From Pyropia yezoensis (Eukaryota; Rhodophyta; Bangiophyceae; Bangiales; Bangiaceae): DNA of 64,000 nt. Both the position numbers and the translations under genes were made by a program. The notes under the pieces are model-generated. The model did no database searches and was not told where the DNA came from. It was given only the letters and a program-made list of their open reading frames with translations. The stretch spans positions 41,159,030 through 41,223,029 of the forward strand of contig CM020618.1 in NCBI GenBank assembly GCA_009829735.1, read 5' to 3'. The first letter of the stretch is position 1. Each line of letters opens with the position of its first letter. This document shows positions 43,123 through 53,440 of this stretch, one piece after another.

Positions 43123-44507
43123 CTGAGCCTACGCCTACGCGAATGCTGGGCTCCGTCGCGCAGGTCAGGGAAACCAAGACACGTGTCGGGTGGTGATCAT
43201 GTTTTACCGGAATTGGATCAGGATCGGGATCCCACAGGGTCGCTCACCCCGTGGGTGTACCCGCGGCACTTCGTCCTAGGTTGTCGCCCGTCGTCACCGC
43301 CACTCCTCTTCTGGCAGTGCTCCCGCGGAACGGACGGGGGCGGGGTGATGGTAGTGGCAGCTACGGACCCCCGCCTCCCCCCTGCTCCGACCTGCTGCCG
43401 CCCTCACGACCGCGCTACCATCTTCTCTCCCCTCCAATTCCCCCCCCCCCCCCCCCCCCTCTTTCTTGCGGCAGGGGCGCTCTGCATCGATACGACGGCG
43501 GGCTTCCCCCGCCTCCCCGCTTAACTCGCCCTTTGGCCATTTTGAAGCTCCCTTGTGGCGACTGGACGTGGTGCGGACTCAGGCGCGACCTAGAGCCACC
43601 ACGGCGCTGGGCCAGCGTGCTCTTCCGGTACGTGTGGATGCGCGCGCCCCGTCCCCCCCCTTCCTTTTGCCATCCCACCCCGCCCCTCGTGTCGTACGCA
43701 CTGCCGCCAGCTTCATGGGCGGGGCCCCTGCAAGGATGACTAACCATATTAACTGTTTTAACCCGAGACCGCGGGCGTGGGCGTGCGCCGCTCTCCTCGT
43801 CACCCGCCCTCGCGGGGTGTGTGGCGGGGGGGGAGGTGTGCCCGGTCTCCCGCGGGTGGGGATCAACCTTTATTACGACTGAGCAACGCCCGTGACCCGA
43901 CAGCACCGAAACATACGCGTTTGGGAGGGGGATGGGGCGGGGTGGGTGGCTGCCGCCTCCCCGCCTTTGCCCATCTCTGCACGCACTGCGATTCTTGTTT
44001 CGCTTTTTATCTGTTGACGCATTGCTCGTGCCGCGACTAACGGGTCTGTGGTTTACGCGTGTTTCTGCTTGCTTTTGGTTCCTCGTCCCCTCTTCCCCCC
44101 CTTCTCGCCATTGACGACCGTCTCTCCTTCCCCTGCCTCCATTCTTTTTGATGGCAACGGCGGCGTCACCACGGCCTATGCACGGGCTGTCGGTTATCGA
44201 CGCGACCTTGTAAATGCTCTCTTATCTTTTCGTACCTCGGCTTATTCTTTTAGCTGGTTGCCTTTGCCCGCGGCCACCGCAGCGTTGGAGTCCATCTCTG
44301 CTGTTGGTCACCACACCCGACGTGTTCCCACCACCAGTCACTCTCCGACGGGGCGCCTCCACCACACTGCATGGCACTCGAGCTCTTGGGCACCCGCGTC
44401 CACGATGGCCACGACGGGTCCCGCGTGTGAGAAAGATTGCGGGGCGTACCATCCTTGCTCACCCCGGACGCGCTGACCCGGGGGTGCCTGTACATTCCGT
44501 GCGGCGC
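43123..44507. other. Region between the hAT element and the MED21-like gene
   Basis: Holds a C run (about 43440-43460) and T-rich sequence (about 43960-44150). A short frame from an ATG at 44151, with a possible GTAAAT donor and TTTTAG acceptor about 50 bp later, was considered but not supported. No gene is called. Confidence 0.35.
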
Positions 44508-45375
44508 TCACACCCCCGCCATGCGCGCCCGCTCCTCGTCCGCCTCGGCCTCAATCTCCCGCAACGCCGCCCGCACCGCCACGAGCAAGGTGTTGGCCCC
44601 CCCCGCCGCGGCGCGGAGGCGGTTCCCAGCCGCCACGGACTGCGCGTTGGCGTCGGCAATCGCCGCGAGGTCCCCCCCATCCCGGGCTGCATCCTCCACC
44701 TCATCCCGCACACGGACGAGCAGCGCGTCCACGTCTCGAGAAGCGGTGACTGCACGCGATGACGGACACACACACACAACACGCATGACGGAGAAGAGGG
44801 AGAAGAGAAACGGTCAAGAACGACAAGCAAGCACGAGAAAGGCAAAGGCAGGCAATAGTAATAGAACCAGTGGTCAGCTCGGCGACGCCCAAAGCACCTC
44901 CCAGTACGTAGGAGGGTAGCACAGCCCACGCCGTGCGAGAAAAAAGCCACCACCCCCCCCTCACACAAGCCCCTCGCCCTGCAGAAAACCACAGCACTCC
45001 CGCCTCGCGCACCCCCCCCGGCCTGTCCGCGCCAAACGAACCAATCTCCTTCGCGTACTCGGGCGCCTTTTCAAACAGCCCCTCCTGCTGCCGCCGCGCG
45101 TCCTCGCCCATGGTCTCCCCCGCGGCGGGAGCTGCGGACTGGAGGATGCCCAGGTACGTGTACATGGAGGTGGTCAGGTCACCCAGCCGGGACTGGGCCA
45201 GTGACAGCACATCGGGGGGGGGGCGGCCGCCGTCGGGGGCGTTGGCGTCGGCGGCGGCGGTGGCGGCGGCGGCGGCACCCGGCAGGTGGGCAGCGCCCGC
45301 CGGCGCGAGGGGGGCAGCCACCCCTGCCGACCCGGGCGGCCCAGGGGCGGAAGTTACTCCTTGCATGGCGTTCAT
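44508..45375 (-). CDS. Mediator subunit 21 (MED21/Srb7)-like, 186 aa, two exons
   Basis: Exon 1 is 45375-45042 and exon 2 is 44734-44508; the intron (45041-44735, 307 bp) begins GTTCGT and ends CTCGAG. Splicing there joins AKEI to DVDALL, matching the 'AKDIDVLIDSLP' stretch of MED21. The start is the first real ATG, in frame with low-complexity Ala/Pro residues (1-50). The N-terminal helix has LSLAQSRLGDLTTSMYTYLG (about 53-72), corresponding to '[20 protein letters not shown]'. The C-terminal half is one long helix with heptad spacing (GNRLRAAAGGANTLLVAVRA), as in the MED21-MED7 hinge coiled coil. MED21 is part of the Mediator middle module, bridging transcription factors and RNA polymerase II. 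It is longer than the usual 140-150 residues because of its N-terminal extension. The exon 2 frame has its own upstream open stretch, which I regard as intron. Confidence 0.72.
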
Positions 45376-45871
45376 GGCAACGCCCACCGCAGCCGCAGCC
45401 GCAGCGTCGGGCAGCGCCTGTACACAGGGCGACGGCTATGGCAAGGAGGAGTCCGCACGACGTGCTCAGAGCCCGCGCGAGTCACCTTTAGACCCATTCT
45501 AAGATGGCTTAACGAAATTAAATCAGTGGTACGGTGCAATTTATTATTGGCACATTGTGTACGAAATCTGTTTCACTTTTTCAACACTCGGACCTTGTTC
45601 GCGGTGACACACGGGAGTATCCAGTCACAGTCAAGTCCGGACCTTGACTGGTCTTCCCCACTGCGCAGGTTTGGGGAAGGAGAGAGACCGCAGGGTCGGG
45701 GGCGGTCGCACCTCTGGTGCTACGGCACGCGAATGTACCCGGGGGTGGCGCCGGAAGCACACCCCGCCGGCGCATCAAAGTGGGCGGCCACGAAAGCAGC
45801 CAGCTGACACTCGGTTACAGGGTTGTTGGTGAACACACCGGCGCCATGGGGATCGCTACCTCCCCCAAACG
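45376..45871. other. Intergenic region between the MED21-like and CWC24-like genes
   Basis: About 500 bp, promoter of the MED21-like gene and 3' flank of the next one, less GC-rich at 45480-45620. No gene or TATA box is obvious. Confidence 0.35.
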
Positions 45872-46656
45872 TCATTCACCCCCCCCCCCTACTGCTTTCG
45901 CCTCCCCCCCCGCCGCCGACGCAGGCGCCACCGCCCGCACCTGCTCCATCACCCGCACCCCCGCGTTGAGCGTCCCGCCCGTGCCCAGCCCGCACACCGC
46001 GCAGCGGCGGCCCATGGACAGGCCGCACGCCTCACAAAAGTAGTGCCCACAGGGCGTCACGACCACCGCCCCCGCCGGCGTCCACGCGCGGCGGCACACA
46101 AAGCACGCAAACGGGAGGCCACCGGCGTCAACGTCGACGCGGTCGGCGGCCGCGTCCCCCCCCACCCCGCCGCCCGCCGCCGCGTCGTCGGCTGCGCCGG
46201 GGCGGCGGCGCGCCCACTCGGCCTGCACCTTCCAGCCGAGCGTCGCGTCGGAGCGGTCGTGGAGGAACTTGCACGCGTCACCAAACCCACAAAAGCCCGT
46301 CTCCTTGTAGTCCTTGCACACGTCGGGCTGGAAATCAAATCGGCTGCTCACGCGGATGTGGGTGAGCGGCCGCAGCGCGCCGGGGCCGCGGCTGGGGAGC
46401 GCTGCCTCGGCCGCGGCGGCCGCGTCGAGCGCGGCATTGGCAGCCACCCCGCCGCCGCCGCCAACGTCGGGAGGGGGAGGTGGTGCCGGCGCACGCGCGG
46501 GGGGCGGGACGGGGGGGGCGGTCCCTGCGGCCACGCCGGCAGGACCCGTTGCGGCCAGCCTCCCACGACGGGAGGTGGCCGTCAGGGCACCCCCACCGCC
46601 GCTGCCGCCGCCGCTACCACTACCGCCACCGACGCCGCCGCCACCGCTACCGCGGC

Positions 46657-46710
<54 letters not shown>

Positions 46711-46965
46711 GAACCACGATGGGGGGCGGCGGAGGCGGCGCCACCGCCGAGCCGGCCGGCGGCGGCGGCGACGCCGACCGCCGCCGCTTGCGCGCGTTGG
46801 CCGGCCGCCCCCGCCGGCGGATGGAGGGGGGGACGGGCGCCACCGCAGCAACCTCCGCCGGTGCCGCCGGTGCCGCCGCCGCTCCCGTCGCGGCCACGCC
46901 CAACCCCCCCGCGGCGCCGCCAGTGATGGCGGCGTTGGTGGTGACCGCGGCAGCGGTGGCGGCGT

Positions 46966-46996
<31 letters not shown>

Positions 46997-47050
46997 TGGG
47001 CCCGTGGCGGCGGCGACAGCCGCCGGCGTCCCTGGCGGAGACGCCGCCAT
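45872..47050 (-). CDS. CWC24: Pre-mRNA splicing factor CWC24/RNF113-like, CCCH + RING, 392 aa
   Basis: The ATG at 47050 starts MAASPPGTPAAVAAATG; the first 230 residues are Ala/Gly low complexity with an Arg/Lys-rich patch (RRGRPANARKRRR) that could be a nuclear signal. The poly-Gly run comes from a GGC repeat. The core starts with a Phe-Gln-Pro block (SSRFDFQPDVCKDYKETGFC), followed by a CCCH finger with C-x8-C-x5-C-x3-H spacing. This is the almost invariant CWC24/RNF113A sequence. After a linker comes a RING domain (about 330-370): C-x2-C, then CGHYFCEAC, then C-x2-C. Yeast Cwc24 joins the activated spliceosome and protects the 5' splice site before Prp2 remodelling; RNF113A is also an E3 ligase. 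The gene is intronless here and on the same strand as the MED21-like gene. Confidence 0.9.
46645..46710 (+). repeat. CCG trinucleotide repeat (poly-Gly in the CWC24-like protein)
   Basis: About 17 uninterrupted CCG units at about 46655-46710. On the coding strand these are GGC, encoding a glycine run, and probably vary in length between individuals. Confidence 0.8.
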
Positions 47051-49031
47051 GCGGCCTCCTCTCGCCGGCAGGCGGCAAAAGAGAAAAAATAATCGACTGT
47101 CCGTCGCAACGGGCACAGGTGGAGGTCCAACGACGCACCACGAGCACAGGGGGTGGAAGGGGGGGCGGGGGTGCACTCCGGGGCGGGTAGCATGGGGGAG
47201 GCGGGGTAGCGGAGAAGTAGGCGTCGTGCCGTGTGCAAGTTGGTCTGGAGAAAGTGTTTACTGTAGAGGTGGATGGCGCGGAGGCGATGGAGGGGGGGCT
47301 TCAACGGCATACTGACACGTGTCAATAGTTGACTTCCAGAAGAATCGTCTCGAAAATATGGAGCGCACTCAAAAACAGACGGCGGGGTCTGGGACACCGA
47401 CCGCAAGCCCCACCACGCCCTTCCGCCTCGCCACTCGCGGGGTGGGGTGCGCCATCGCAGGCAGCTGGCAGGGATAGAGAGCGCGTCGACCAGCGGGGAC
47501 GGGTATGGACACATGTATGTATACTGTACGGCAGCCGATGAGTGCGAGCGGCAGCCTGCGCTGAGGAACGCTGGCGGCGTCGGCCGCCGCCAGGGCGATT
47601 GGCGGGGGTAGGGTGGCAGCGACCGCAATTTCCGGGGTCAGCGGCCGGCAGCAGCGGCGCTGGCAGTGTGGGGGCGAAACACGGCGACGGTGGTCCCCTG
47701 TGGCGGGGTGGGGGGGTGGCTGCCCGCGGTAGGCGCGGGTGGACGGCGGCAACATTTGGCGGGAGGGGTGTGTGTGTGGCTGCTGGTGCGGGGCAAAGAG
47801 CCAGGCGGCGAGCCCTCGTCCCCTTCCGCTTCGGGGCAGCATAGACCCTCCCTCACGCCCCGCGCTGCACACTGTCTGGGCCGTGCGCGGTGGCAGCGAT
47901 ACGTAGGACCGGTGCTCTCGATGACACAGCTGCGGATCGCAGCCCACGCGCCGAGGATGCACGAGGTGCCCCGTGACGGCCAGAGACCGCCGGCGATGAC
48001 ACGAATCGCACCCCGCGGGAGGGGGGAGGGGGGGGAGGGTGTGGCGGATCCCGTGGATGGCGCTCTGGAGGGGGTGCCACGCGCAGCCATGGTGGGTGGA
48101 CTGGGGGAGTCGCTCGATCCGACTGCCACGCCCTGGCACCCTCCACGACTGTGCGGCTGCGTTCTGAGGCAGCGTTTGGAGGGTGAGTCCACTTGCTTGA
48201 CGTTGCCGTCGGGCGCTTCCTCACGCTACGCGTCGCGCACCGTGACCGCGTAGAGGGCGCGGCGCGCGTGCCTGCCGTTGTTGCAAGCTGTGCGATCGAC
48301 ATGGTCGGTCTCGGACTGCCCCCCCACCCACCGCTCCGCAGCGGCTCATCGATTCGCCCCCCCCCCCCCCCCCTCCTCTTGCGAGCTCCGCTTTGGCGGC
48401 CTTGCCCTGGGAAGGACGTGGCGTCCCGCCGGCCATCCCCCCCTCAACGAGGCCCAGTCCGTACGGCTCTCTCTGCTGCTGTTCTCTTTCTTTTTTTCTT
48501 CTTCTGAACGAAGGCGGCGGACCGGGACTGACGAGAGCCCACGGGCAAAAAAAAAAAGGGAAAAGAAGGAAAAAGCGGGGCAAGTCGGCGCAGCATCAGC
48601 GACAACACGCGCACGCACACACGAAAAAGACATGACCATTGATATTCATTGCCCCCCCCTGGGCGGTGGCGGTGCAGCCGCACCGCAACCAGGAGCGTGT
48701 TCCCCCCGCTGGCGCGGGTGCCGTTTCCATCCGCACCCTGCGGGTGGGTGGGGGGGACGCCGGGGGCGGCGCGCCGCCACTGGTGCCTACCGCTGACGTT
48801 GGTCACCCCACCCAGTTTGGTGAAGGATGGCCATCCCCGCCACAAAGCTGCGCTCTCTTACGCTAACATCTCCCACCCCCCTGTCCACCCATCCACCCCC
48901 GGCAGATGCCATGGCAGCTTCTGATGGGGGCGGACAAGCCGGCCGCTGCCGTCGACCCCTCCTCCCCACCTCAGCGGTGCCCCCCGTCGACGCCGCCGCC
49001 GTCGCCGCCCGGCATCAGCGGGGCGGCCGCC
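47051..49031. other. Intergenic stretch; no supportable gene
   Basis: Upstream region of the CWC24-like gene followed by GC-rich sequence with overlapping frames on both strands but no domain. Features: a C run at about 48358-48373; a pyrimidine block (48486-48506) facing a purine block (48550-48578), able to form a hairpin-like pairing; and TG/AC-rich bits near 47770 and 48610. Confidence 0.35.
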
Positions 49032-49694
49032 CTACGCGGGGGTGTGCCGGCGTACGCCGGCACACCCCCCCCCCCCACTCCCATCCAGGTGCCGCCCCGC
49101 AATGGCAATCGCAGCGATTGCCCTCTCCACTGCCCCCACCGCAGTGGCCGTGTCGTCGATGGAGGAGGTGACGGCATGGCTCGCGGGCCAAAGGTAGTCG
49201 GTTTCATAGCCGCACAACGTGGAGTGGACCATCTCGAGGCGGCGCCGCACGAGGATGCGGGTGAGTAAAGGGGCATTAACGCCCTCTGGGCGCTGCCGCT
49301 CTTTACCCCAGACGAGCCGGGGCGCCGCCAGCAGGGCTTCCACCCCCGCCGCACCCCCGGCCTTTCCAACTGGCGCCATGGCTGCAGCCACCCCCTCTGC
49401 CAAGTGGGCCAGGTCTTCCGCCTCGGCGGCCCCCTCCAGGGTCACGAACAGCTGCGTCCATTTCATACTCCAGCACGCTTGATGTACAGCAACGAGGAGG
49501 GCGTCGAGACGGCTGGCAGCCGCCTGCAGCCGCCCCTGCGCGATCAACAGGCGGTGGTGAGTGGCACGGCAAGCCTCCAACGTACTCCCCATGGCCCCGG
49601 TGGGTAGGTCACCAAGCGGGTCGGCCCCAGACGGCGGCCTCCCCCCACCGGCCGCCAGCATATCGCCGTCACCAACACCGTGGCCGCCAGCCAT
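49032..49694 (-). CDS. Unidentified helical protein, 220 aa
   Basis: The minus-strand ATG at 49694 begins MAGGHGVGDGDMLAAGGG. The frame is open further upstream (to 49964) only without another ATG. After a Gly-rich start the protein becomes helix-prone and less biased than neighbouring shadow frames: ATHHRLLIAQGRLQAAASRL, then QLFVTLEGAAEAEDLAHLAE, RILVRRRLEMVHSTLCGYE, and IDDTATAVGAVERAIAAIAI. The last codons are formed by a 32-bp perfect palindrome (49038-49069). I do not recognise a family. The mixed, non-repetitive sequence is the main reason to think it is real. Confidence 0.4.
   Translation of the reverse strand: MAGGHGVGDGDMLAAGGGRPPSGADPLGDLPTGAMGSTLEACRATHHRLLIAQGRLQAAASRLDALLVAVHQACWSMKWTQLFVTLEGAAEAEDLAHLAEGVAAAMAPVGKAGGAAGVEALLAAPRLVWGKERQRPEGVNAPLLTRILVRRRLEMVHSTLCGYETDYLWPASHAVTSSIDDTATAVGAVERAIAAIAIAGRHLDGSGGGGCAGVRRHTPA
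49038..49069. repeat. Perfect 32-bp palindrome
   Basis: Self-complementary over all 32 positions with its centre at 49053/49054 (core CCGGCGTACGCCGG, flanked by TGTG/CACA and G5/C5). Confidence 0.85.
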
Positions 49695-50044
49695 GGCCGA
49701 CGGTGGGCGGCAGTCACCGTCGGCGGGAACAGCCCCCCCGAGGAGAATCCACTCGGCCCCGGGACGCCCTATGCCCGGCCATGACCGCTTGCAATTGCGG
49801 ACGGCGACTGGCAGCCTCACCTCCCGCAGTAGGCGGCAGCCCACAGGGGCGTCGCCCCCGCCATTTCCGAGCCGGCGGCCCCGCAGAGCCCGACAGGAAC
49901 GGCTGGGAGAGGCGGCGGACCACCCAGGGGCGACCACCCAGGCAGCCAACGTCAGTGGCGGCACGACGGCGGGCAGGGCCTTTGCACGGGAGGAGGGGGG
50001 TGGGCCGGAGGGTGGCCCGGTGGGCGGGTGGAAACCGTGTGTCT
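49695..50044. other. Short intergenic stretch
   Basis: Possible promoter of the ORF at 49694; open frames only, no motif recognised. Confidence 0.3.
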
Positions 50045-51565
50045 AGTGTCTATTCTACTGGCCGCCTCAATTGAGGCGATTCGCCTCATTTGAGGCGGTT
50101 TTCGGGTGCCATATTTCGAGGTCTTCCGCTTGCCAGACGAGGATTCTGACACCAGAAACGGATTCAGCGCAGTCTGTTTGCCCTTGGGAGAGACGGCGTG
50201 CGTCCAACGACGATGGGCGGCCATCGGTTGGCGCCTTTTCTTCCACGCCACGGAACGGTTCCTGGCGGGGCAGCGACCGCGCTCCAGAGCGCCCAGAGAG
50301 CAAGGTGCCCGACCTGCAGAGGCTCCGCCGATGGCACGCGCGCGCTTCTCTTCGATTGGGCTGCCACGCCGCGACCCGAGCCGCACGCAGGTCCCAGCAG
50401 CGGCCGCGCATGCGCCCCTGCCATGCCTGGTTCCCATCGTCCACCACTGCACTGTCGCGCACCGGCCGACCACGCACCCCACCCTGCACCATCTCTCTTT
50501 CTTCTTGTGCCTGCTCCCGCGTCATCCTCCCCCCCCCCCCCCCCCCCCCTCTCCCCCCTGTTTAATCCATTCTTTCAGCACCATGAACGAGCGGCCGACC
50601 GCTGGCTGGTCGACCACGTCGGCCCCCAAGGCCGGCTCTTCTATTCCGTTTGCGCATGCTCCGCCAGTTCCCCCCGCCCCCGCTGCCACCGTGGCCCCCT
50701 CTTCAACCCCCTCCCGCCCCCCCATGGCTGACTCTGCCGGTCCCTCTGCGCTTTCTCCGCCGGTTCCCCCCTCCCCCAGTGCCATCGTTGCCCCCTCTGC
50801 ACCCCCCCCCCGCCCCCCCATGCCCACCTCGGCCATTCCCTCTGCACTTGCTCCGCCGAGTGCCCCATCCCCCACTGCCCCTGTTGCCCCTTCTTCTACC
50901 CCCCCCCGCCCTCGTTGCAGGATGGGAGACGGGGTGAGAGTGTTTAGGGACGGGAGGGGAGGGAGATGGAGCCCGTGGGCGGATGCTAGAGAGTGGCTTT
51001 CGTGACAACGGCACGCAGCGGCGCGCCCGCGCCATGAGTCTGCTCACGGACGCGGGGTGGCCGGCCGGCACCGTCGTTGCCACGCCGCCGCTGCCGCCAC
51101 GGCCACCACCGCCTTCTATGCGGCCGCCGCGACCAGCCACCGCTCCACAAAGGGAAGCGAAGCGGGCTGGGGAGCGTCTACCGTGGTACAAGAGCTGGGG
51201 GAGGGGGGCATGTGTCGCAACATCCCGTGCGGTGTCGACGGGTGGCATTCTGGACCCGTCGTCGCCACCGCCTCCGCCGCCGCCCTCGCCGCCGCCGCCG
51301 CCGCTGCGGCGCGCCCCCGCCGCACAAAGAGAAGGGGACGGGGTGGGGAAGGTGTACAGCGGGAGAGAACCGAGGGGAGGTGGTCAGGGGGGGCTGCAGG
51401 CCGAGCGGAAGCCGTCTGGGGAGGGTACCGACAGCCTCTTCTTTGTCAGACATGTCGAAAACGGCGATTTCCGGTGATCTGGGGGGAGCCTCATTTGAGG
51501 CTCGAGGCGGCCTCATTTAAAACGAAAACGCATTTAAAACGAGAATGTGCAGTAGAATAGACACT
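50045..51565. mobile_element. Inverted-repeat-bounded unit, 1.52 kb, possible non-autonomous DNA transposon
   Basis: A 16-bp perfect terminal inverted repeat, AGTGTCTATTCTACTG at 50045-50060 and its complement at 51550-51565. Both ends carry a subterminal GCCTCATTTGAGGC (50083-50096; 51488-51501), and the left end adds the palindrome GCCTCAATTGAGGC (50064-50077). No clear target duplication is seen. Inside are a Pro-rich ORF with tandem repeats and GC-rich sequence. The family is unknown: the ends match none of the common superfamily termini I know. Confidence 0.6.
50583..51005 (+). CDS. Pro/Ser/Ala-rich ORF with tandem repeats, 140 codons (possibly a first exon)
   Basis: The ATG stands in CAGCACCATGAACG after a C run and a CT-rich stretch, the leader type of the host genes. 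Residues about 23-110 are nearly three copies of a 32-33-residue unit (for example ALSPPVPPSPSAIVAPSAPP). After the repeats the sequence turns to Gly/Arg and could be intronic, as a possible GTGAGA donor occurs near 50934. The function is unknown, and it may belong to the surrounding inverted-repeat unit. Confidence 0.35.
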   Translation: MNERPTAGWSTTSAPKAGSSIPFAHAPPVPPAPAATVAPSSTPSRPPMADSAGPSALSPPVPPSPSAIVAPSAPPPRPPMPTSAIPSALAPPSAPSPTAPVAPSSTPPRPRCRMGDGVRVFRDGRGGRWSPWADAREWLS

Positions 51566-52080
51566 TGTTGTGTTGTTGTAGGGGTTACGCCTGGGCAGCT
51601 TGGGGAGTTTTTGTGACGGGCCCGACCGTCAGTCGGCGGGCCCGAGTTGGCCGCCGTCGGGTATAAGATCCCTACCGGCGGGCGAGGGGTGCGCCGGCCG
51701 CCGAGGCCGGCACGTTCTTTCACCCTCGCACCCTCCCACGGGCCCGGCTTGCAGCCCCGCATACACAAGCGCGATGCACAATTTTTCACTCTTCGGCGGC
51801 GGCGACACACCTTTCCCGTCGCCCCGGATCAACAGGGGCTGTGACTTGCCGCGCCCACTATGGCCGGGAGGTCTAGCCTCTGATTCCTTGGTCAATAAAT
51901 GGAGTCAACGGCAGACGCGACCCTGTGTGCCCGGAGTAAACCAATGGGGCGGCGAGGAAGTGCGAGGAAAAAATGCACCCAGTCTGACCCCTCGCATAGA
52001 CGCGCACAGGGACGCATCATGCCTGGATTTCATTGCATCCGAGCTCGCCATGGAGAGGAAAGGTACTGTACTGTACACAT
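51566..52080. other. Intergenic stretch
   Basis: No gene seen; short overlapping frames only. Confidence 0.3.
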
Positions 52081-52863
52081 TCAAAAAGAGCACTCGCGCT
52101 CGAGGAGGAAGCCGACGGCCAGGCTCGGCGACCACCGCATCAGCAGCGGCCCGCCCACCGGGTGCATCATGTAATCCCCAACCTCAAACGCCAACAGCGG
52201 CCGGTGGCCGAGGAGCCCCTCCAGCGGTCCATACCCCGCTCGCAGGCAGGGGTGCGACGCACAGGGCGTGTCGTGGCCCGCCGTCCACCAGTAGGGCCCG
52301 TTGCAGAGGGCCCGACGGGTGATGCAGGCGTGGAAGAGGGGGCGCGCCGCGTGGCTACTCCAGGCGGGTCCGAGCGGCACGCTGCCGGCGTGCTCCCACC
52401 CGTGGCGGCGCGCATGAATGTGCTGCTGCGGGGGAATGGTGGCGCCAGCGGCGGCCAGCACCGCTTGCGCAGCGGCCTTCACGGCGTCGTCGTCCGACGC
52501 GCCCCCCGCGGCGGGCGACGGCACGCTGCCATCGTCGGGCATCCGCACGGCGAGCGCGTGGTACGCATCGGTGGCGGAATTGGTGCCCAACCCCCAGCTG
52601 TCGCCCATCATCAGGGTGTTTTCGGCCAGCACCGCCGCCGCGCGGGAGAGCGCGGCGGCGGCAGCGCACAGCAGCCGCGGGTCCTCCTCGACGGCACAGC
52701 CGGGCGTCGTGCGTGTTCCAGGGGCGGCTGTCCCCGTGGCGGCACTAGGCTGTTTCACGATCCCAAATCCGCAGGGGATCCGCGCCGGTACCAACGACCC
52801 TAGAAGTATGAACAAAAAGTCTAAAAAGAATACTGTCAAATTGAGATTTGCGGTCACCCACAA
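52081..52863 (-). CDS. Unidentified ORF, up to 260 codons, probably an internal or terminal exon
   Basis: No ATG opens the frame at its upstream end. The first 35 codons are A/T-rich and hydrophobic and may be intron. Then GC-rich coding-like sequence follows, with Trp, His and Cys residues in a non-repetitive pattern: ENTLMMGDSWGLGTNSATDA, HIHARRHGWEHAGSVPLGPA, ALCNGPYWWTAGHDTPCASH, and LLAFEVGDYMMHPVGGPLLM. Such a composition suggests a real enzyme-like domain, but I cannot name it. The frame ends at TGA before 52081. Confidence 0.4.
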   Translation of the reverse strand: MWVTANLNLTVFFLDFLFILLGSLVPARIPCGFGIVKQPSAATGTAAPGTRTTPGCAVEEDPRLLCAAAAALSRAAAVLAENTLMMGDSWGLGTNSATDAYHALAVRMPDDGSVPSPAAGGASDDDAVKAAAQAVLAAAGATIPPQQHIHARRHGWEHAGSVPLGPAWSSHAARPLFHACITRRALCNGPYWWTAGHDTPCASHPCLRAGYGPLEGLLGHRPLLAFEVGDYMMHPVGGPLLMRWSPSLAVGFLLERECSF

Positions 52864-53440
52864 GGCGCTCCTCTTAACTCACGAATCCGTGCGCTGAAAC
52901 TGGGGGCTGTCCAGACCCCCCGGGTACTCACAATAACGCCCAACCGATGCGGAGAAACCGGCGCCCGACCGCACCCTCTTCACGGCACTTCAGACGCGTT
53001 CTCAGCCGCACGGGGCTGACACCTGGATCATCGTCGACAGCTGTAATCGGCGAATCGCGCCGTGCGTCAGAGACGACGGCAGACACATGGACCACAGCTT
53101 ATATATAGACCACAGCTTCCAAAGGCTATCAGCGGTGCGCAGCGTGTGTCCAAGGCCATTCCACAGTCTATCAGCGGTGCGCACCGTGTGTCCAAGGCCA
53201 TTCCATCGCAAAACCGTTTCGTCTTATAGCAATTCTCCATTGCCACACGTAACTACCGGAAGACGTCCATGTGATGGGAATGGCCCAATCACTGCTACTT
53301 CGCGTGTTGAACGTGGGTTCGCTGCTTGTAGAAACGGTTAGCGACTCTCTACCTCATGACGCTGGTCCTGTCCGACGACGCCAGCCTCTGGCATCCCCCC
53401 AGACCCCCCGCCCCCCCACCCGTCCCCCCCAATAGGTACT
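52864..53440. other. Upstream region of the Harbinger transposase
   Basis: Holds TATATATA near 53100 and a 42-bp tandem repeat (53126-53205). The left end of the transposon may lie here, but I could not pair a terminal repeat because the right end seems to be outside the window. Confidence 0.4.
53126..53205 (+). repeat. Two tandem copies of a 42-bp unit
   Basis: The segment starting CTATCAGCGGTGCGCA at 53126 recurs at 53168 with one or two differences. Confidence 0.8.

Noticed and set aside
44148-44476. Possible small two-exon plus-strand gene
   Set aside because: Splice-like sites exist but would give an intron of about 50 bp, the product has no recognisable features, and it would end 30 bp from the MED21-like gene.
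46043-47092. Plus-strand frame of 349 codons antisense to the CWC24-like gene
   Set aside because: Shadow of the GC-rich coding sequence; the minus strand has clear CCCH and RING domains.
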